Shown here one piece after another: positions 32,101-43,861 of a stretch of DNA of 64,000 nucleotides. Positions within the stretch are counted from its first letter, which is position 1. The number at the start of each line of letters is the position of its first letter. Origin of the DNA: Mytilus galloprovincialis (taxonomy: Eukaryota; Mollusca; Bivalvia; Mytilida; Mytilidae). The DNA is taken from the NCBI RefSeq assembly GCF_965363235.1, contig NC_134849.1, forward strand, positions 15,774,863 to 15,838,862, given 5' to 3'. The notes beneath the pieces were generated by a model that saw only the letters and a program-made list of their open reading frames with translations, searched no databases and had not been told where the DNA came from. The translations under genes and the position numbers were made by a program.

Positions 32101-35100
32101 AAGTATTGATGCCTATTTTTGAAGTCTTTATTTGTCCACAATTGTATATTTAATGAGTTTGATTTTTATGAGGTTTTTACTTGTCGTTATGACCATACCC
32201 CATATAATGTATAAACAAGGCATAAACAAGGACTTCAAGGAAACCAAGCCTCTTTTTCCCCCAACGTTAGTTTAATTATATTGTTCAATATGTTGCTGTG
32301 CCAAACAATAACTAAATGTTGATGCTCTTGAATATTACCTATTAAAAAAACTGTTTGAGTATGTAAGACAGGATCAAATAAATTTAAAATAGATATGATA
32401 ACAATGACACTGAAAACGATATTTTGGTTTTATGTCAACTATTGTCATTACTAAATTGTTTTAAAATGTAAAAACAATTAAATATTTAATATTCATAGTA
32501 AACTTATCATAGCTACCAGGATGTAAATTATGAACTCACGTTTCAATTACAGAAGACCCATCAAACCAGTTGATTATATACATGAAACATGTTTCATTAT
32601 TATTTAAAACACAAATCATATGTCTGAATACATACATGTAACAAGGAGAGTTGCATATAGAAAATGTACAGATTTACTGGCAGACAAAAAGTAACCGATA
32701 AGGGGAATATATTGTATTACGCATATACCAAAAGGAAATCTGTTCAGTTCATGGTGTACTTTTTCTTCGTTCTTCTTTGTTGTTTCAGTATGAGTAACCG
32801 CAGTTGTTTCGGAAACAGAATTAAAAACATCAAATGAAATGACAAAACTGATAGAATGGATTTGTAACAAATAAAGACATAACTTATTCAAATTAACATC
32901 ACATTCCCAATTACAAATTACACATAACCATAACCCTTATCCTACCATTTAGTCATTATAGGTATTAATTGATAATGAAACAAGAGCATTAATTATTGAA
33001 ATAACACTTTATTTGTTCTAAGTGTTCATGCATTTTTCTTCAATTCATAATTTGATGGACTATTAGAGAGACACATGTTAACGTCTATATACCTAATGAG
33101 TTATGGTGCGGTATGTTCGATGATCCATTCTGACTTTTGGTAGTTAACACGTGTTCACTGAAACTCATTCTATTTGCATTGGTGGAAGATACTAGTTTAT
33201 CACCTTCAATAATAAATAACTGTCATTTCCCGAAAGAACTCAAACAGGTTATTCTTTTTTCAAATTTTATTTCTGGGATCAAAGCATATAAAATTTACAT
33301 TATTTGACTAATTATTAATGTTTTTGAAAAATTATCACAGATTTGATCAGTGTTTGCAAAATATCACAAAAGCTAATAATTTCTAGAAACATACGTTTAT
33401 CTTTATTAAAAAGGATTTTTTTTTCAATTGACTATGTGCTCTTTTTTATATCGTTTGTTGTGTCCTTCATTTTAATTATATATCTAAAATTAGTAATTTT
33501 ACAGCTGTTGTTTGCGACAATTTTTGTTTTCAATAACTATTGGTTCTTATGCTATTGCATGTAAATAATAAATAAGTCAAAACTCCAATAAAAAAGACTG
33601 ATACTGAAGAGAACCATAAACTTTTCTTGAACACCTTTAATATCGACTCACGAATTTTTATCCGCCTATAAAAGAACAAAACAAAGGAAAACAAATCGAA
33701 ATGACAAAACAAACATAGAAAAAGTACATAATAGTTCGCAACTTCTACGGATCACTATCTGGTATCATATAGCTACATACACATGTCCCTCCCATATGTT
33801 TGACCTATATGAATTTCAACACCTGTTTCAAATTGTGTTAAAAGACATTTTACGGGGCAAATAAGGCAGAATTAACAATGAATTTGACTTGTAAATTGCA
33901 CAGTTTATGTTTTGTGTGTTTTACAGAGTTAAACAAAACACTTTACTTTACACTGATTGAAAAAGACACAGTTTTGATGGGTTTCTTTATAAATGGAGAT
34001 AACGCCTCCGGGTGCGGGAATTTCTCGCTACATTGAAGACCTGTTGGTGACCCTCTGTTGTTGTTTTTTATTTGGTCGGGTTGTTGTCTCTTTGACACAT
34101 TCCCCATTTCCATTCTCAATTTTATAATCCTGCAGTTTTGACAAATATTTGAATATATCTATTTCTTACACGGATGCAAAGGATAAATGATTACAAGAAA
34201 ATTGTGTTCGAGGAGATAGGTTTAACATAGAAAACTGTACGGTTAAATTATTTTAGTTTCATAGTCTTCGAAATGAAATATCGAATATCTTAAACTGTCT
34301 ACATCTTGTGAAACATAAATGCCATGAAAGTGACAGAAGAAAAAGTAAACAATAATAAGCCCTAGAATTGAAAAGTTAGACCTCCATACGTGTAATTTGT
34401 TAAACGTACTATCATTATGATGAAATATAAAAAGGTGTTTGTAATATTGATTACTGATCACGTTATTTCATATGCTTTTCATTCATACATACGTACTGCT
34501 CTTACAGAGATACCAATCTAAAGGATTATTGCAATCTCGTCTGTCCATTACAAGTACAGGATAACCAAAATGGTAATGTATCATTCCAGTTGAAAAGCTC
34601 AATTGTGAATGCATATCATCTACATCCAATAATCAATAATCAATTAAGAAAAGATAAATCGAAGATTTATTATTATAAATTAATTCAACCAATATCGGCC
34701 TTTTCTGATCTTTTTTCTAATTAAATGTTTAACTGGGTAGGATTAATGTCCACTATGTATAAGTTTATATGAATGAAAAAAGTACACGTTACGCTTACTG
34801 TAGTGTATTTAGAGGTACATAACGTGAACTTGATTGACTGACGATTTTATGACAAAAAGATACGACTAACATAGAAAACTGCAAACACTTAAACAGATAA
34901 ATATTTTGGAAAGTGATATTCTGAAAATTGCGACATGCTTAATATTTTTTATAGACTTTGATTTGTTCTAGAAATTAACATAGCATGTTTAAGGCATATA
35001 TATAAAGGTAAACAAATATTGATATTAACGTGATTTATTTTTAGATTATGTTACTTTATTTGTATAAAGTTCGAATTTTGACAACAATCAATTTCATTAA

Positions 35101-38100
35101 TGATTAGCGAATGTAATTCATTATGAAAACAACGATCTTAATTAAGAATGGAGCTCTTACGAATGCCTTATACTGATATGATATATAATGTGTTTGGTTT
35201 TTTTTCCCCTGAAGGTGAAACGCGTTTGTATATCCATAATGTGTATGCTTGATACATATCAGAATTGTGTCCGCAACTTCTAAACATCGATTTTAGAATA
35301 TTAAAGACAATTTATGTCGTATTTTTTTTTAGCTGACGCGAACGAGGTATACTTGCCATACTTGTCTTTTTTTTTTTGGTATTCACGGCTGAAATAACAC
35401 CGTTCATTTATTAATGCATGAAGAATTGTGTTGTTACGATTTTGCCGATTTTTTTTAGTCATCCGTCTTTTTTTTTCTCTCTCAAGAATATGAATGCAAT
35501 ACTTGCAACTGAATAAAAACAAGCAAAATCAATCAATCAATTTAGTTGAAACCTCGAAGGCATAATCATTAATATAGTATAATTTAAAGCATTTTATCAC
35601 ACAACACAAATAACATACCTTTATATACGTGAAAGGAATTTGGACTTTCACATTGACTTGGGCCAACATTTTGTATCGAGTACCTCAGACATACACATTT
35701 GTTTTCTTTTGACTGAAAATTACAAAAAAACCTGTCGGTTTCATATAAACTCAACCACTTAATCTTACAAAAGAGAAAATATTTGCATCGATGTTCATTC
35801 GATCCTTATAACATAGAAACTTAACTACTTAATTAAACAAAACACTAGAGTTTAAGTTAACCAAACCATTCAAGTAAAGATTCACCTAAACTGTATTCCC
35901 ACAAAGTAATCCTTGATAGCATATACAATGAAAGCAATAGACAACTGCCATACTAATTTGCTTGTTATAAACAGGAAATGAAAATATAGTTCCCGAAAGT
36001 TGAACAAAATACAGTATATAATAAATCAATATTGACCCCTGTAATAAGTCAACAAGAGAACGTAAACATCATTTTTCGAATAGTGTATTCACAATCCTTT
36101 GATTTGAACAAACAATTTTCTTAAACTGACATCATGATAATTTTCATTTTTTTTTCTTAACAACATTATTCTCTTTCACTAAATAATTTAATTCGAGTTA
36201 CTTTGTCATGTTTGTTGAACGCATCATTTACATAGTTATGAATACCACTGAAACATTTATCTCTGCCTCATAACCTGACTTATAGATTAAAAAAGAGACG
36301 AGAAAAATAACAAAAGGGATATTAGGGCCCAATTAACAACCCTATTGCAAAAAATAAATACCAAAAGATAAATAGTATACAGAACACAACATAGAAAACT
36401 AAAGACCGAGCTACACGAACCCCCCAAAAAAACAGGGAGTGATATAAGGTGATCCAGAAGGGTATGTAGAACTTTTTCAACATTTGACATCCGATGTGAT
36501 GCTCGTGTAAATACAAATCCGAAACTGACAATAAGTTGTTCATGACACATTAACATTATTTGCCTCATCCGGCCTCCATCCCTCTGGGGAAATCTTTTCT
36601 ATAGTCTCTAGAAATAAAATAATTACTTTATGATATATACTTCTATAAAAACTCGACGACTGTTCTTGCAAGACAGAAGTAAAATGCAAGTAGTTACAGA
36701 GGAAGGTAAGTGTAAATATTTCATCAACAAAAACCCCTAAAACATCGAAATATGCTATATATCATTGATTATGTCGACACAATGGTGATATGGATGCGTA
36801 AAACCTTCAGAAACAGATGCATTGTAACGATCCTTTTAAGGAAGTGTGGATTATTAAAATTACTAAACAATATACGGTAAAAATGTAATAATGGAATAGT
36901 AAAAAACAGTACAATAATGTAGAACACACACACATTTGCCAACACAACAACATTTGCTAATATAATACATGAAAACAAATTGTTACATAGTAAGAACATA
37001 CTTCCCTCGATAAGGGTCATGTTAATTCTTGTAATTCGACCATTTAAACCCTACTATCAATACTATTTATCAGTAAAAAGCAATCATGCATCTATAACGC
37101 TAAAAGGACGAACTTGCCGATATTACAATGGTTTACTCTGAGTTGGGAATATTTCTTTATTGATATCTCGTAAAGTAGGAATATTAAAATATTGGATTCG
37201 TCTATTACGAGCGAGAAATTGTATTCTTAGTGCTGTATATAATGATATGTATGATGAGTGTGAATCAGGAAATAAATCATCATGAGTTAATAGTGTTAAT
37301 TGTATGTTGCTTAGCTTAGGTTTTTGGCATTTTTGGTATGCACATAATTTGTATGCAAAGAAGTATTTTTAATTTTATTCAAACAAAAGCTTATTGACGA
37401 TATTCTTCAGGAAAGAAATATGTTTGTCGATTCATCATCTTAATGTACTATATAATATGAACATCTTGTCACTAATTTTCAATTGCAGTTTAATTGACAA
37501 AAAAAGTAAGTCCACAATGTATTAGATTTTTGACTTAGTCTAGACTGTGTTCACACCAATTAAATGTTGAATATGGTAGATTTACTCAAAACGCAAGAAA
37601 TGAAAGATTAAGTATTTTATGTAACCAGGGTAATATCGAGGAAGAGTTTCATTTTATTTTAAAATGTCAAACATATGACAATATAAAAACAATTGTATAT
37701 TAAAAAGTAAAATCACAAAAAAACTGAACTCAGAGGAAAATCAAATCGGAAAGTCCCTAATCACATGGCAAAATCAAATGACAAAACACATAAAAAACGA
37801 ATGGACAACAATTGTCATAATTCTGACTTGGTACAGGCATTTTCAAATGTAAAAAATTGTGGATTAAATCTTGTTTTATAGCGCTAAACCTCTCTCTTTG
37901 TACGACAGTCTCATCAAATTCCGTTATATTTACAATGATGCGTGAACTAAACAGACATACTAATTAAAGTAGTCAAAACACAGGTATAGCAGTCTTCATC
38001 GTGTTACAATTTTAAAACAAACAATTTCGCGTGTCTGACGTCAGAAAATTTATACGTCACATTTTGTTGTCGTTCAATGTTTATACAAACAATTTAAAAT

Positions 38101-40627
38101 TTCACGTGGGCAATGTTAAAATTGAGAATGGAAATTGGGAATATGTCAAAGAGACAACCACCCAACCATAGAACATACAACAGCAGAAGGCCACCAGCAG
38201 GTCTTCAATGCAGCGAGAAATTTTCGCACCCGGAGGCGTCCTTCAGCTGGCCCCTAAACAAATAAATATACTAATTCAGTGATATTGAACGCCATACTAA
38301 ACTCCACACTGTACACAAGAAACTAAAATTAGAAAAAATACAAGACTAACAAAGTTTAGAGGCTCCTGACTTAGGACATGTGCAAAAATGCGATTGGGTT
38401 AAACGTGTTTATGAGATCTCAACTCTCCCCCTATACAAAGGTAAAAAATCAAAAGTATGTAAGAAATAATTTCAGAAATAGACCGAGATTGAAAATAGTT
38501 CAAAAGTTCTATAGAATTTATAAGAATCCACAAATGGTTCATTTAACTATGTGATAAAATAATTTTGATGTTTGTAGTTCCACGTATTTTCTATTTTATA
38601 ATAGAAATATAACATAATGACATATTATAGAACAATAACATACCGATAGGATCTTTTAAAGTACACGTTATAAGAACCAACGAAACACAAAAAGTCGCAT
38701 ATACAAAACACGCCAGCAAAAAGGAAAGAAAACACAAACACATTGACAGGATGTATAAGTACTGAGCCACGTTAACTGGAAAAACAATCCAATAGTAAAA
38801 GTAATATTAATAATAGAACAAAGACAAATGAAAAAAACCAGTATAACACGTTGTTTAAATGATAATACGCAGAATCTAAAATGTATTATTATATAAATGC
38901 ATCTGTTTCAAGATTAGTTCATTTATTGTCAACAAAGAATTTATCGGAATTGTCTTATTTAGCAAAATATTTGAACTACGCCACAGATATAAAACTTTCA
39001 TGACAATCCTCGGAATGATTCATAATATGCAGTCTTGCACCCGATTGTATTTTAAATGTTCTATGATGATATACATTTATATATTTATGATAAACATATT
39101 TATATTTATGATATACCTATAAGCTGTATTGCTTCTTGTTTGAGATAAACTATTAAACAAGGCACACGCGTGTCACAAATAAAAAACAAATCGATTGGTT
39201 TACTCTTTCTCACTTTTTAAAATCATTTCTTGCCGGCATTGGCCTTCTTCAGGCCCATTTGTGAAATGTGTTTGCAGAACTGTTGAATGCGAAATCCAAA
39301 AACGTACCAATTTGAAAGTAAACAACGTTTTAAGACAACAAAAAACTTTTTTTATGAACAAAATTTAGAATAGAAATTATCCAAAGCGGATACATATGAT
39401 TTATTAAAAATCCGAGTAGTTTCGGTGATATAGTCAATTAACAGTATGGCAGGGTAATACAACTACAAATGTATGATAAAATACAAATATAGGGCAAACG
39501 TATCTGAGACAATATCAGTGAAAAGGTCACTGACGGTCAGACCCCTCCCTCTGCTTTTGATCTTGATCCGCTACTGAATCATCTGAATTTATTTAAGTCT
39601 TAACAGTTGATATCAAATAGTTCGTTTCTATATCTGTTAGACTTTGTTTTTGTTGCAGTTCAGTGTTTCTGTTATTCCGTTGTTTTCGTATTATAGTTGA
39701 TGTGTTTTCTCCGGACTTAGTTTGTATGCAGATATGTTTCCGCTTAATCGATTGATCACTTATGAACAGCTGTATATTACTGTTTTCTTCCATGTTACAG
39801 ATAAATACGAAAATTTCTCGAACGCGCCCATAACTGTCTGTTTGATTTTCAATCCAGAAGTGTTCGGAAAAAATTACGAACATTGTAAAAGTAATATACA
39901 AAATTAACTGTGTAGATATATAAATATTATTCAAACTCATATGCAGAATCACGCTTTAATTTTGATACGTGGTTACCTTATGTGCTAGATATTCTTTGGA
40001 TCTGCATATAATCTTGCATGATGTAAAATTGTACGGAACGAATATGTCAGTGTCTATTGGATGTATAGTGTAACAACCTACAAATGAAAAATGAAATATA
40101 TTTGAAAAATGTCCTGTACATAGTCAGAAAAACTGTTACTATAATAAAGTGTCCTTCAGAATCGTTTTAATCTATACAATGTATAGAAATCTTTGACTAG
40201 ATGTGTCGGTGTCAGAAAATAGTCTAAGACTTCTAAATTTTTCTTTTGAACTTTTTTTTCATCAGACATTGAGTTAATGTTTTTGACATTGGCATTGCAT
40301 GAATTGAAAAGTATGTTTGAAATTATGAACTGGAATATGTTTTGTATAAGCAACAATGTTCAATACATGACTGCCTTGTATACTCCAATGTTATTTTTAC
40401 AATTTAGTTTGCTACATTTTCGTCGACTACTAACATACCAAGTTCCTTCCAGTCAGCTTCAATATTGTAGTTAGCTATTCCAATCCAGAATGTATGATTA
40501 CCAGGGAGATTACTCCTCTCAATAACCGTTTCGTCACTTTCCAAACCGTTATATCCACAGTTAGATGCAGCAAGTGACCATGTTATACCAGTAGGTTCTC
40601 TGCGAATGTTAGGATAACTTCCAAACA
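28743..40627 (-). CDS. Gene B: receptor paralogue with shortened ectodomain (leader exon not found)
   Basis: Exons identified: E1 40439-40627, E2 39977-40077, E3 35619-35712, E6 34497-34619, TM 31029-31098, tail 28743-29193. The phases join without shift, and with a phase-1 leader the total is a multiple of three (343 codons including stop, plus the leader). Compared with gene A there is no E4 or E5. E3 and E6 are only 1 kb apart and that interval has no matching exon. The loss keeps frame because E4 and E5 are phase 1-1. A leader exon was looked for at 40.7-47.6 kb and not found; that stretch is heavily invaded by retroelements. The predicted protein has one half-lectin-like module, a small cysteine module, TM, and a tail of about 150 residues with EYNRL, LYDSN, TYNNA and MYSIM motifs. 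Either a functional short isoform gene or a partly decayed copy. Confidence 0.6.
29362..29461. mobile_element. 100-bp palindromic MITE with TAA target duplication
   Basis: Ends GGCCGTGTTTACA and TGTGAACACGGCC are inverted repeats. The element is flanked on both sides by TAA (29359-29361 and 29462-29464). TAA duplications with GGCCGTG-like ends are typical of PIF/Harbinger-derived MITEs. Non-coding. Confidence 0.7.
29465..31028. repeat. Gene B intron with degenerate GTCGAGTAT-type repeat
   Basis: 30140-30600 contains many irregular copies of GTCGAGTATGGTTCAAAC-like strings. Inside them, 30395-30485 is a short Penelope 3' fragment (GAAGGACGCCTCCGGGAGCG...). 30800-30960 is a decayed copy of the GCGCGT-core repeat. 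29465-30139 shows nothing recognisable. Confidence 0.5.
31029..31098 (-). CDS. Gene B transmembrane exon
   Basis: 70 nt, acceptor ATATTACAG, donor GTAATA, phase 1 in and 2 out. It encodes GALVGGGLSLVVAIALVLSV followed by CKKR, a single helix with a basic stop-transfer, aligned with 4549-4624. Confidence 0.85.
31099..34496. other. Gene B intron region, one doubtful linker exon
   Basis: Minus-strand 32729-32820 is open (SETTAVTHTETTKKNEEK...NRFPF) and ends at a phase-1 donor GTATAT, like a juxtamembrane linker. The only nearby acceptor (TATCAG) gives the wrong phase, so I do not include it in gene B. 33998-34125 is a Penelope 3' fragment. The rest is unremarkable. Confidence 0.4.
33998..34125 (+). 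mobile_element. 5'-truncated Penelope-like element 3' end
   Basis: ACGCCTCCGGGTGCGGGAAT ... GACACATTCCCCATTTCC, ending CTCAATTTTATAAT. A very short copy of the 21230-22572 family. Confidence 0.75.
34497..34619 (-). CDS. Gene B exon E6
   Basis: 123 nt, acceptor TGGATGTAG, donor GTACGT, phase 1-1, the same length as E6 of A. It ends MDRRDCNNPLDWYLCKS, matching RRNCLKKLKWFVCK of A. The first cysteine of the family (FCLS / SCLA) is Gln here (SQLS), so one disulfide may be lost. Confidence 0.7.
35619..35712 (-). CDS. Gene B exon E3
   Basis: 94 nt, acceptor ATTTTCAG, donor GTATGT, phase 0 in and 1 out. It encodes KENKCVCLRYS, later SQCES and FHVYK. The CxC pair and Y-K end match E3 of A and C. 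Confidence 0.78.
35713..37539. other. Gene B intron
   Basis: A dispersed-repeat fragment is at 36285-36550 (AACATAGAAAACTAAAG, CACGAACCCCCC). Otherwise AT-rich sequence with no supported feature. Confidence 0.45.
37540..37690 (+). mobile_element. LINE C-terminal zinc-knuckle fragment
   Basis: The plus frame reads GRFTQNARNERLSILCNQGN, then IEEEFHFILKCQTYDN. The C..C(Q)..(E/D)E.HF...C..Y pattern is the C-terminal CCHC-like motif of non-LTR retrotransposon proteins. The remainder of the element is absent. Confidence 0.65.
37690..38107. repeat. Dispersed repeat fragment
   Basis: 37690-37900 is the inverted form of a repeat also seen at 49190-49390 and 58440-58630 (CAGGCATTTTCAAATG, GGAAAGTCCCTAAT, AATCAAATGACAAAACACAT). 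Confidence 0.55.
38108..38440 (-). mobile_element. 5'-truncated Penelope-like element 3' end
   Basis: TAAAATTGAGAATGGAAATTGG ... GGAGGCGTCCTTCAGCTGGC ... GAGATCTCAACTCTCCCCC. Same family as 21230-22572. Confidence 0.75.
38640..38790 (-). repeat. RT-element 3'-tail repeat unit
   Basis: The minus strand reads AACGTGGCTCAGTACTTATAC and GCTGGCGTGTTTTGTATATGC, the same unit as at 59900-60045 and 58030-58350. Confidence 0.6.
38791..39976. other. Gene B intron
   Basis: 39620-39800 is another copy of the dispersed repeat seen at 26085-26195 (GTGTTTCTGTTATTCCGTTG ... TATTACTGTT). Otherwise unremarkable. Confidence 0.45.
39977..40077 (-). CDS. Gene B exon E2
   Basis: 101 nt, acceptor TTTGTAG, donor GTAACC, phase 1 in and 0 out. 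Joined to E1 it reads KELG-CYTIHPID, then YNFTSCKIICRSKEYLAH. It matches E2 of A and C in start, phase and the C...C pair. Confidence 0.78.
40439..40627 (-). CDS. Gene B exon E1, half-lectin-like module
   Basis: 189 nt, donor GTATGT, phase 1 out. The acceptor TTTGAG at 40628 is chosen because it gives phase 1 in; the nearer TTCGCAG does not. It encodes GITWSLAASNCGYNGLESDE, NHTFWIGIANYN, DWKELG, the clearest lectin-like signature in the window (W..A...C...GLE...FWIG). Confidence 0.75.
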
Positions 40628-40730
40628 CTCAAACACGTACAATACAAAAGCGAAAATTATACAATACAAAGATAACTAAATGTAAAAAAATCAACGTTAA
40701 TCATACTATGACATTGAAAAATAGGTATGT

Positions 40731-40739
40731 GTATTCTTT

Positions 40740-40802
<63 letters not shown>

Positions 40803-40830
40803 TCTTTACAATATATATATATATATATAT
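40731..40830. repeat. AT microsatellite with duplicated flank
   Basis: (AT)n at about 40744-40795 and again at 40811-40830, each preceded by TATTCTTTACAATATAT. The array and its flank were duplicated together. Open frames here are translations of the microsatellite. Confidence 0.9.
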
Positions 40831-42089
40831 ACAGGTTAATTTATTCAAAAGAAAACAAAAACATTTCCATCAAATACTATCATTATTACATAAGCAAAAA
40901 CATACAGAAACAATGTATCAAATTATTTGAAAAAAGCCAACAATGCCAATATTGAGGCTTAGTATTAGGTTCAATGCATAAAAATATAACGGCTATTAAA
41001 TATGAATAGAAGTTTGCATTGAATGATCAACATAATGGAAATTACATCCCAACAACATGGCTATACATGTATGCAAAATAGATATTTGTTTCTGTCCTTG
41101 TACATAATAGTTATACAATTGTTTTATTTATAAACTTTGGTATGAGTTATACAAACAGAATAAGTAAACGTCTAGTTTAAATTAATACAACAAATGATCA
41201 AACTTACCACGTATTAAAAATTATGGTACAATAAATATTTGCAACATAGTTCTATTCCTTGCTTATATGACAACATACAAAACATTCACAAGTTTTATTA
41301 ATCTTTAGTTTTTGGAGAAGTCACACTTAACTGATAATAAATGTTAAATTTTATTACGATATCGACAAATTTTTCAATGTACCTTGTCAACTAAAATATT
41401 TATGAATATGTGTTTGTCATTTTACATCCGTCAATTCTTATATATCTGTTATTTTATAACTCGACAAGACAATGTATTTAAGATTTCGTCAGTTTACAAT
41501 TAAATTGAGTTATACATGTAACGAAAAAGTTCTAGATTGATAAAATTACAACTGTCATTATCTGTTTTGTGAAAGTAATGTATACAATTACATTTATTCT
41601 CAAATGAACTAATAAACCGATATTGTTGAAGATCGATTATTTCATATTTTTGTTTCGTTGATTTTCTTTTAAAATAAACAACACATACATGCTGTTGAAT
41701 GATTGTATGCATGAACGATCAGATTATTATGATTTTGTTAATTGTCTATGATTCGCTTTAATTGGTTTAGTGTTGGTCTGTCTTTACTTTTCCTTGTAAT
41801 GTATCGTGGACTTTTTCATTCTATATGATTTAGGTATGTAACATAAGTATATATCACTAGATTTCAAAGTATTGGTTCAGGCTTTATGTTTGTCGATGGA
41901 GAATAATCAAGAAAAGAAATTGTAATGTAATTTGCCTGTCCTATAACAGGAGATTATAGTTATATATGCAGTTGATTTTCTATGTGTATAGCTTCACAGC
42001 TGTTATCCTAATCATAGCAAGTTTAAGATTTTATAAGCTTGCTTGCTTTGTTTGTATTAATGTTTGATTAAGCATTTTAATTAGTAGTT
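40831..42089. other. Upstream region of gene B
   Basis: Expected location of the gene B leader exon and promoter. I find no ATG-hydrophobic-phase-1-donor combination. The minus-strand GTAAGT at 41210 is preceded by in-frame stops. Confidence 0.4.
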
Positions 42090-42260
42090 ATCAAAGGTAC
42101 CAGGATCATAATTTAGTACGCCAGACGCGCGTTTCGTCTTCATAAGACTCATCAGTGACGATCATATCAAAATATTTATAAAGTTCAAATTTGAAGAGCA
42201 TTGAGGATACAAAATTCCAAAACGTTTTGCCAAATACGGCTAAGGTAATCTATGCCTGGT
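42090..42260 (-). repeat. GCGCGT-core dispersed repeat
   Basis: CCAGACGCGCGTTTCGTCTT, ACTCATCAGTGACG, GAAGAGCATTGAGGA, the inverted copy of the 57838-58020 repeat. Confidence 0.75.
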
Positions 42261-42479
42261 ATAAGAAAATCCTTAGTTGTCATTTGTAAACAGTATAAGT
42301 AGGCGGAATAATATATCAATGTTTATGTAAGGATTCACTCAGCATCAGCACACACAAAATGAAGCAAATTAATATCGTCTAAATTAATAAAAAAAAATAA
42401 ACCCATGAAAAGCAATTGGTCCAGACAAAATATCACCTCATTTTCTAATAGAAGTGTATCATGAAATCTCATCGATAAT

Positions 42480-43835
42480 ATCTGATTTAATTAATTCATC
42501 AGTTTATATAGGCACAGCACCAAACGACCGACTAGAGAGAGACCATGGCTACACAAGTATTCAAAAAAGGAGCAAAATCTAAACCGAAAAAAAATGTTTC
42601 TCTCTTATCTGTATTCTTAGTAAATGGTTTGAACACATTAGTGTATCATCTATAATGAAACATTAGATATTCATGATTAACTATACCCACTGGAGAATGG
42701 TTTTAGATCTAAAGTTTGCTGTGAAACACGACTTCTAACATTTACACAACATATACTTGATAGCAAACGGTAAACAAACTGACGTATTTGCCAATTACTT
42801 TTCTTAAGCCTTTGATAAAGTGGACCACTAAAGACTTATCTTAAAACTGAAACGCATGGGAATAAATAAGAAAGCAGCACTCTGGATAGAGGCATATTTA
42901 TCTCAGAGATCTCAAAAGGTGGTGGTTGACAAATCATTCATCACATTGTTGTCCTGTACTGTCAGGCGTTTCGCAATGCTCTGTTCTTGGCCCATGTCTA
43001 TTCTTAATTTACATAGATAACATGCCAGTAATGTTTGCCTCTTCGTAGACGACACTATTGTGTATTTGACAATATCATCATAAACTGACTTTCACAGTCT
43101 TCAATCAGACTTACATAAATTGGAACAATTGGACCAAGAATGGCTAATGTATTTTAACTCAAACAAATGTGAAATCATCCACATAACAACAAAACATAAA
43201 CCAATCATATTCATATACACACCACATGATCGTATATTAAAATCAACGGACAAAGCAGAACATCTTGGCGTAACTGTCACTAACGATATGACACGAAATT
43301 CACATACAAATAACAATACAACTAAACCAAATGCATCACTGAGATTAATTAAAAGAAATGTAAAAACCAACATCATAAAAACAAAAGGACTTGCCTACAA
43401 TACATATGTCTGACCAAAAAAAATATAATGTAGTGTCGTCTGAGACCCCTGGCAAAAACAACAAATACATAAAATTGAAATGGTTCAAAAAAGAGTTGCC
43501 AGATATACACTTAATCAATACAGCTACCAAATCAGTGTTAAAGACATGCTTGAACACTTAAGCTGGCAGACATAACAACAAAGAAGAAATCTCGCATCAG
43601 TCTTCATGTTATACAAAATTCAACACCAATAAGTATGCATAGATTTGTACAGCCATTCTCTCCCACTAAATACAGTTTATATTCATTTTTTTCAAAGCAC
43701 AAAAAAGTTGTTGAACTGCTTACCATTGCAAGTAGCCTCTAGCCTAGATCTAGAAGCATTTAAGATTAGAGCAAAATCATACATATATCGTAAATCAAAT
43801 CATGTTATAAAAAAAAAAAAAAAAAAAAAAAAAAG
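42480..43835 (+). mobile_element. Decayed LINE (non-LTR) reverse transcriptase with poly-A tail
   Basis: Plus-strand frames, broken by stops, read AFDKVDH, MGINKKAALWIEAYLSQRSQ, FVDDTIVYL (YxDD-type box with F), LEQLDQEWLMYFNSNKC, AEHLGVTVTND, MVQKRVARYT, and a terminal LPLQVASSLDLEAFK. This is the order of palm, thumb and C-terminal parts of a CR1/Jockey-like RT. A run of about 25 A (43809-43834) marks the 3' end. Dead copy upstream of gene B. Confidence 0.8.
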
Positions 43836-43861
43836 AAAACATGTTTTTGAATTTATTGTAA

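Noticed and set aside
32729..32853. Gene B linker exon candidate (Thr/Glu/Lys-rich)
   Set aside because: The donor phase fits but the only plausible acceptor (TATCAG) gives phase 2, which cannot follow E6. Gene B is in frame without it.
40727..40930. Plus-strand open frame of alternating Tyr-Ile
   Set aside because: It is a translation of the AT microsatellite.
41208..41290. Possible gene B leader exon before the GTAAGT donor at 41210
   Set aside because: The required phase has an in-frame TAA shortly before the donor and no ATG after it.
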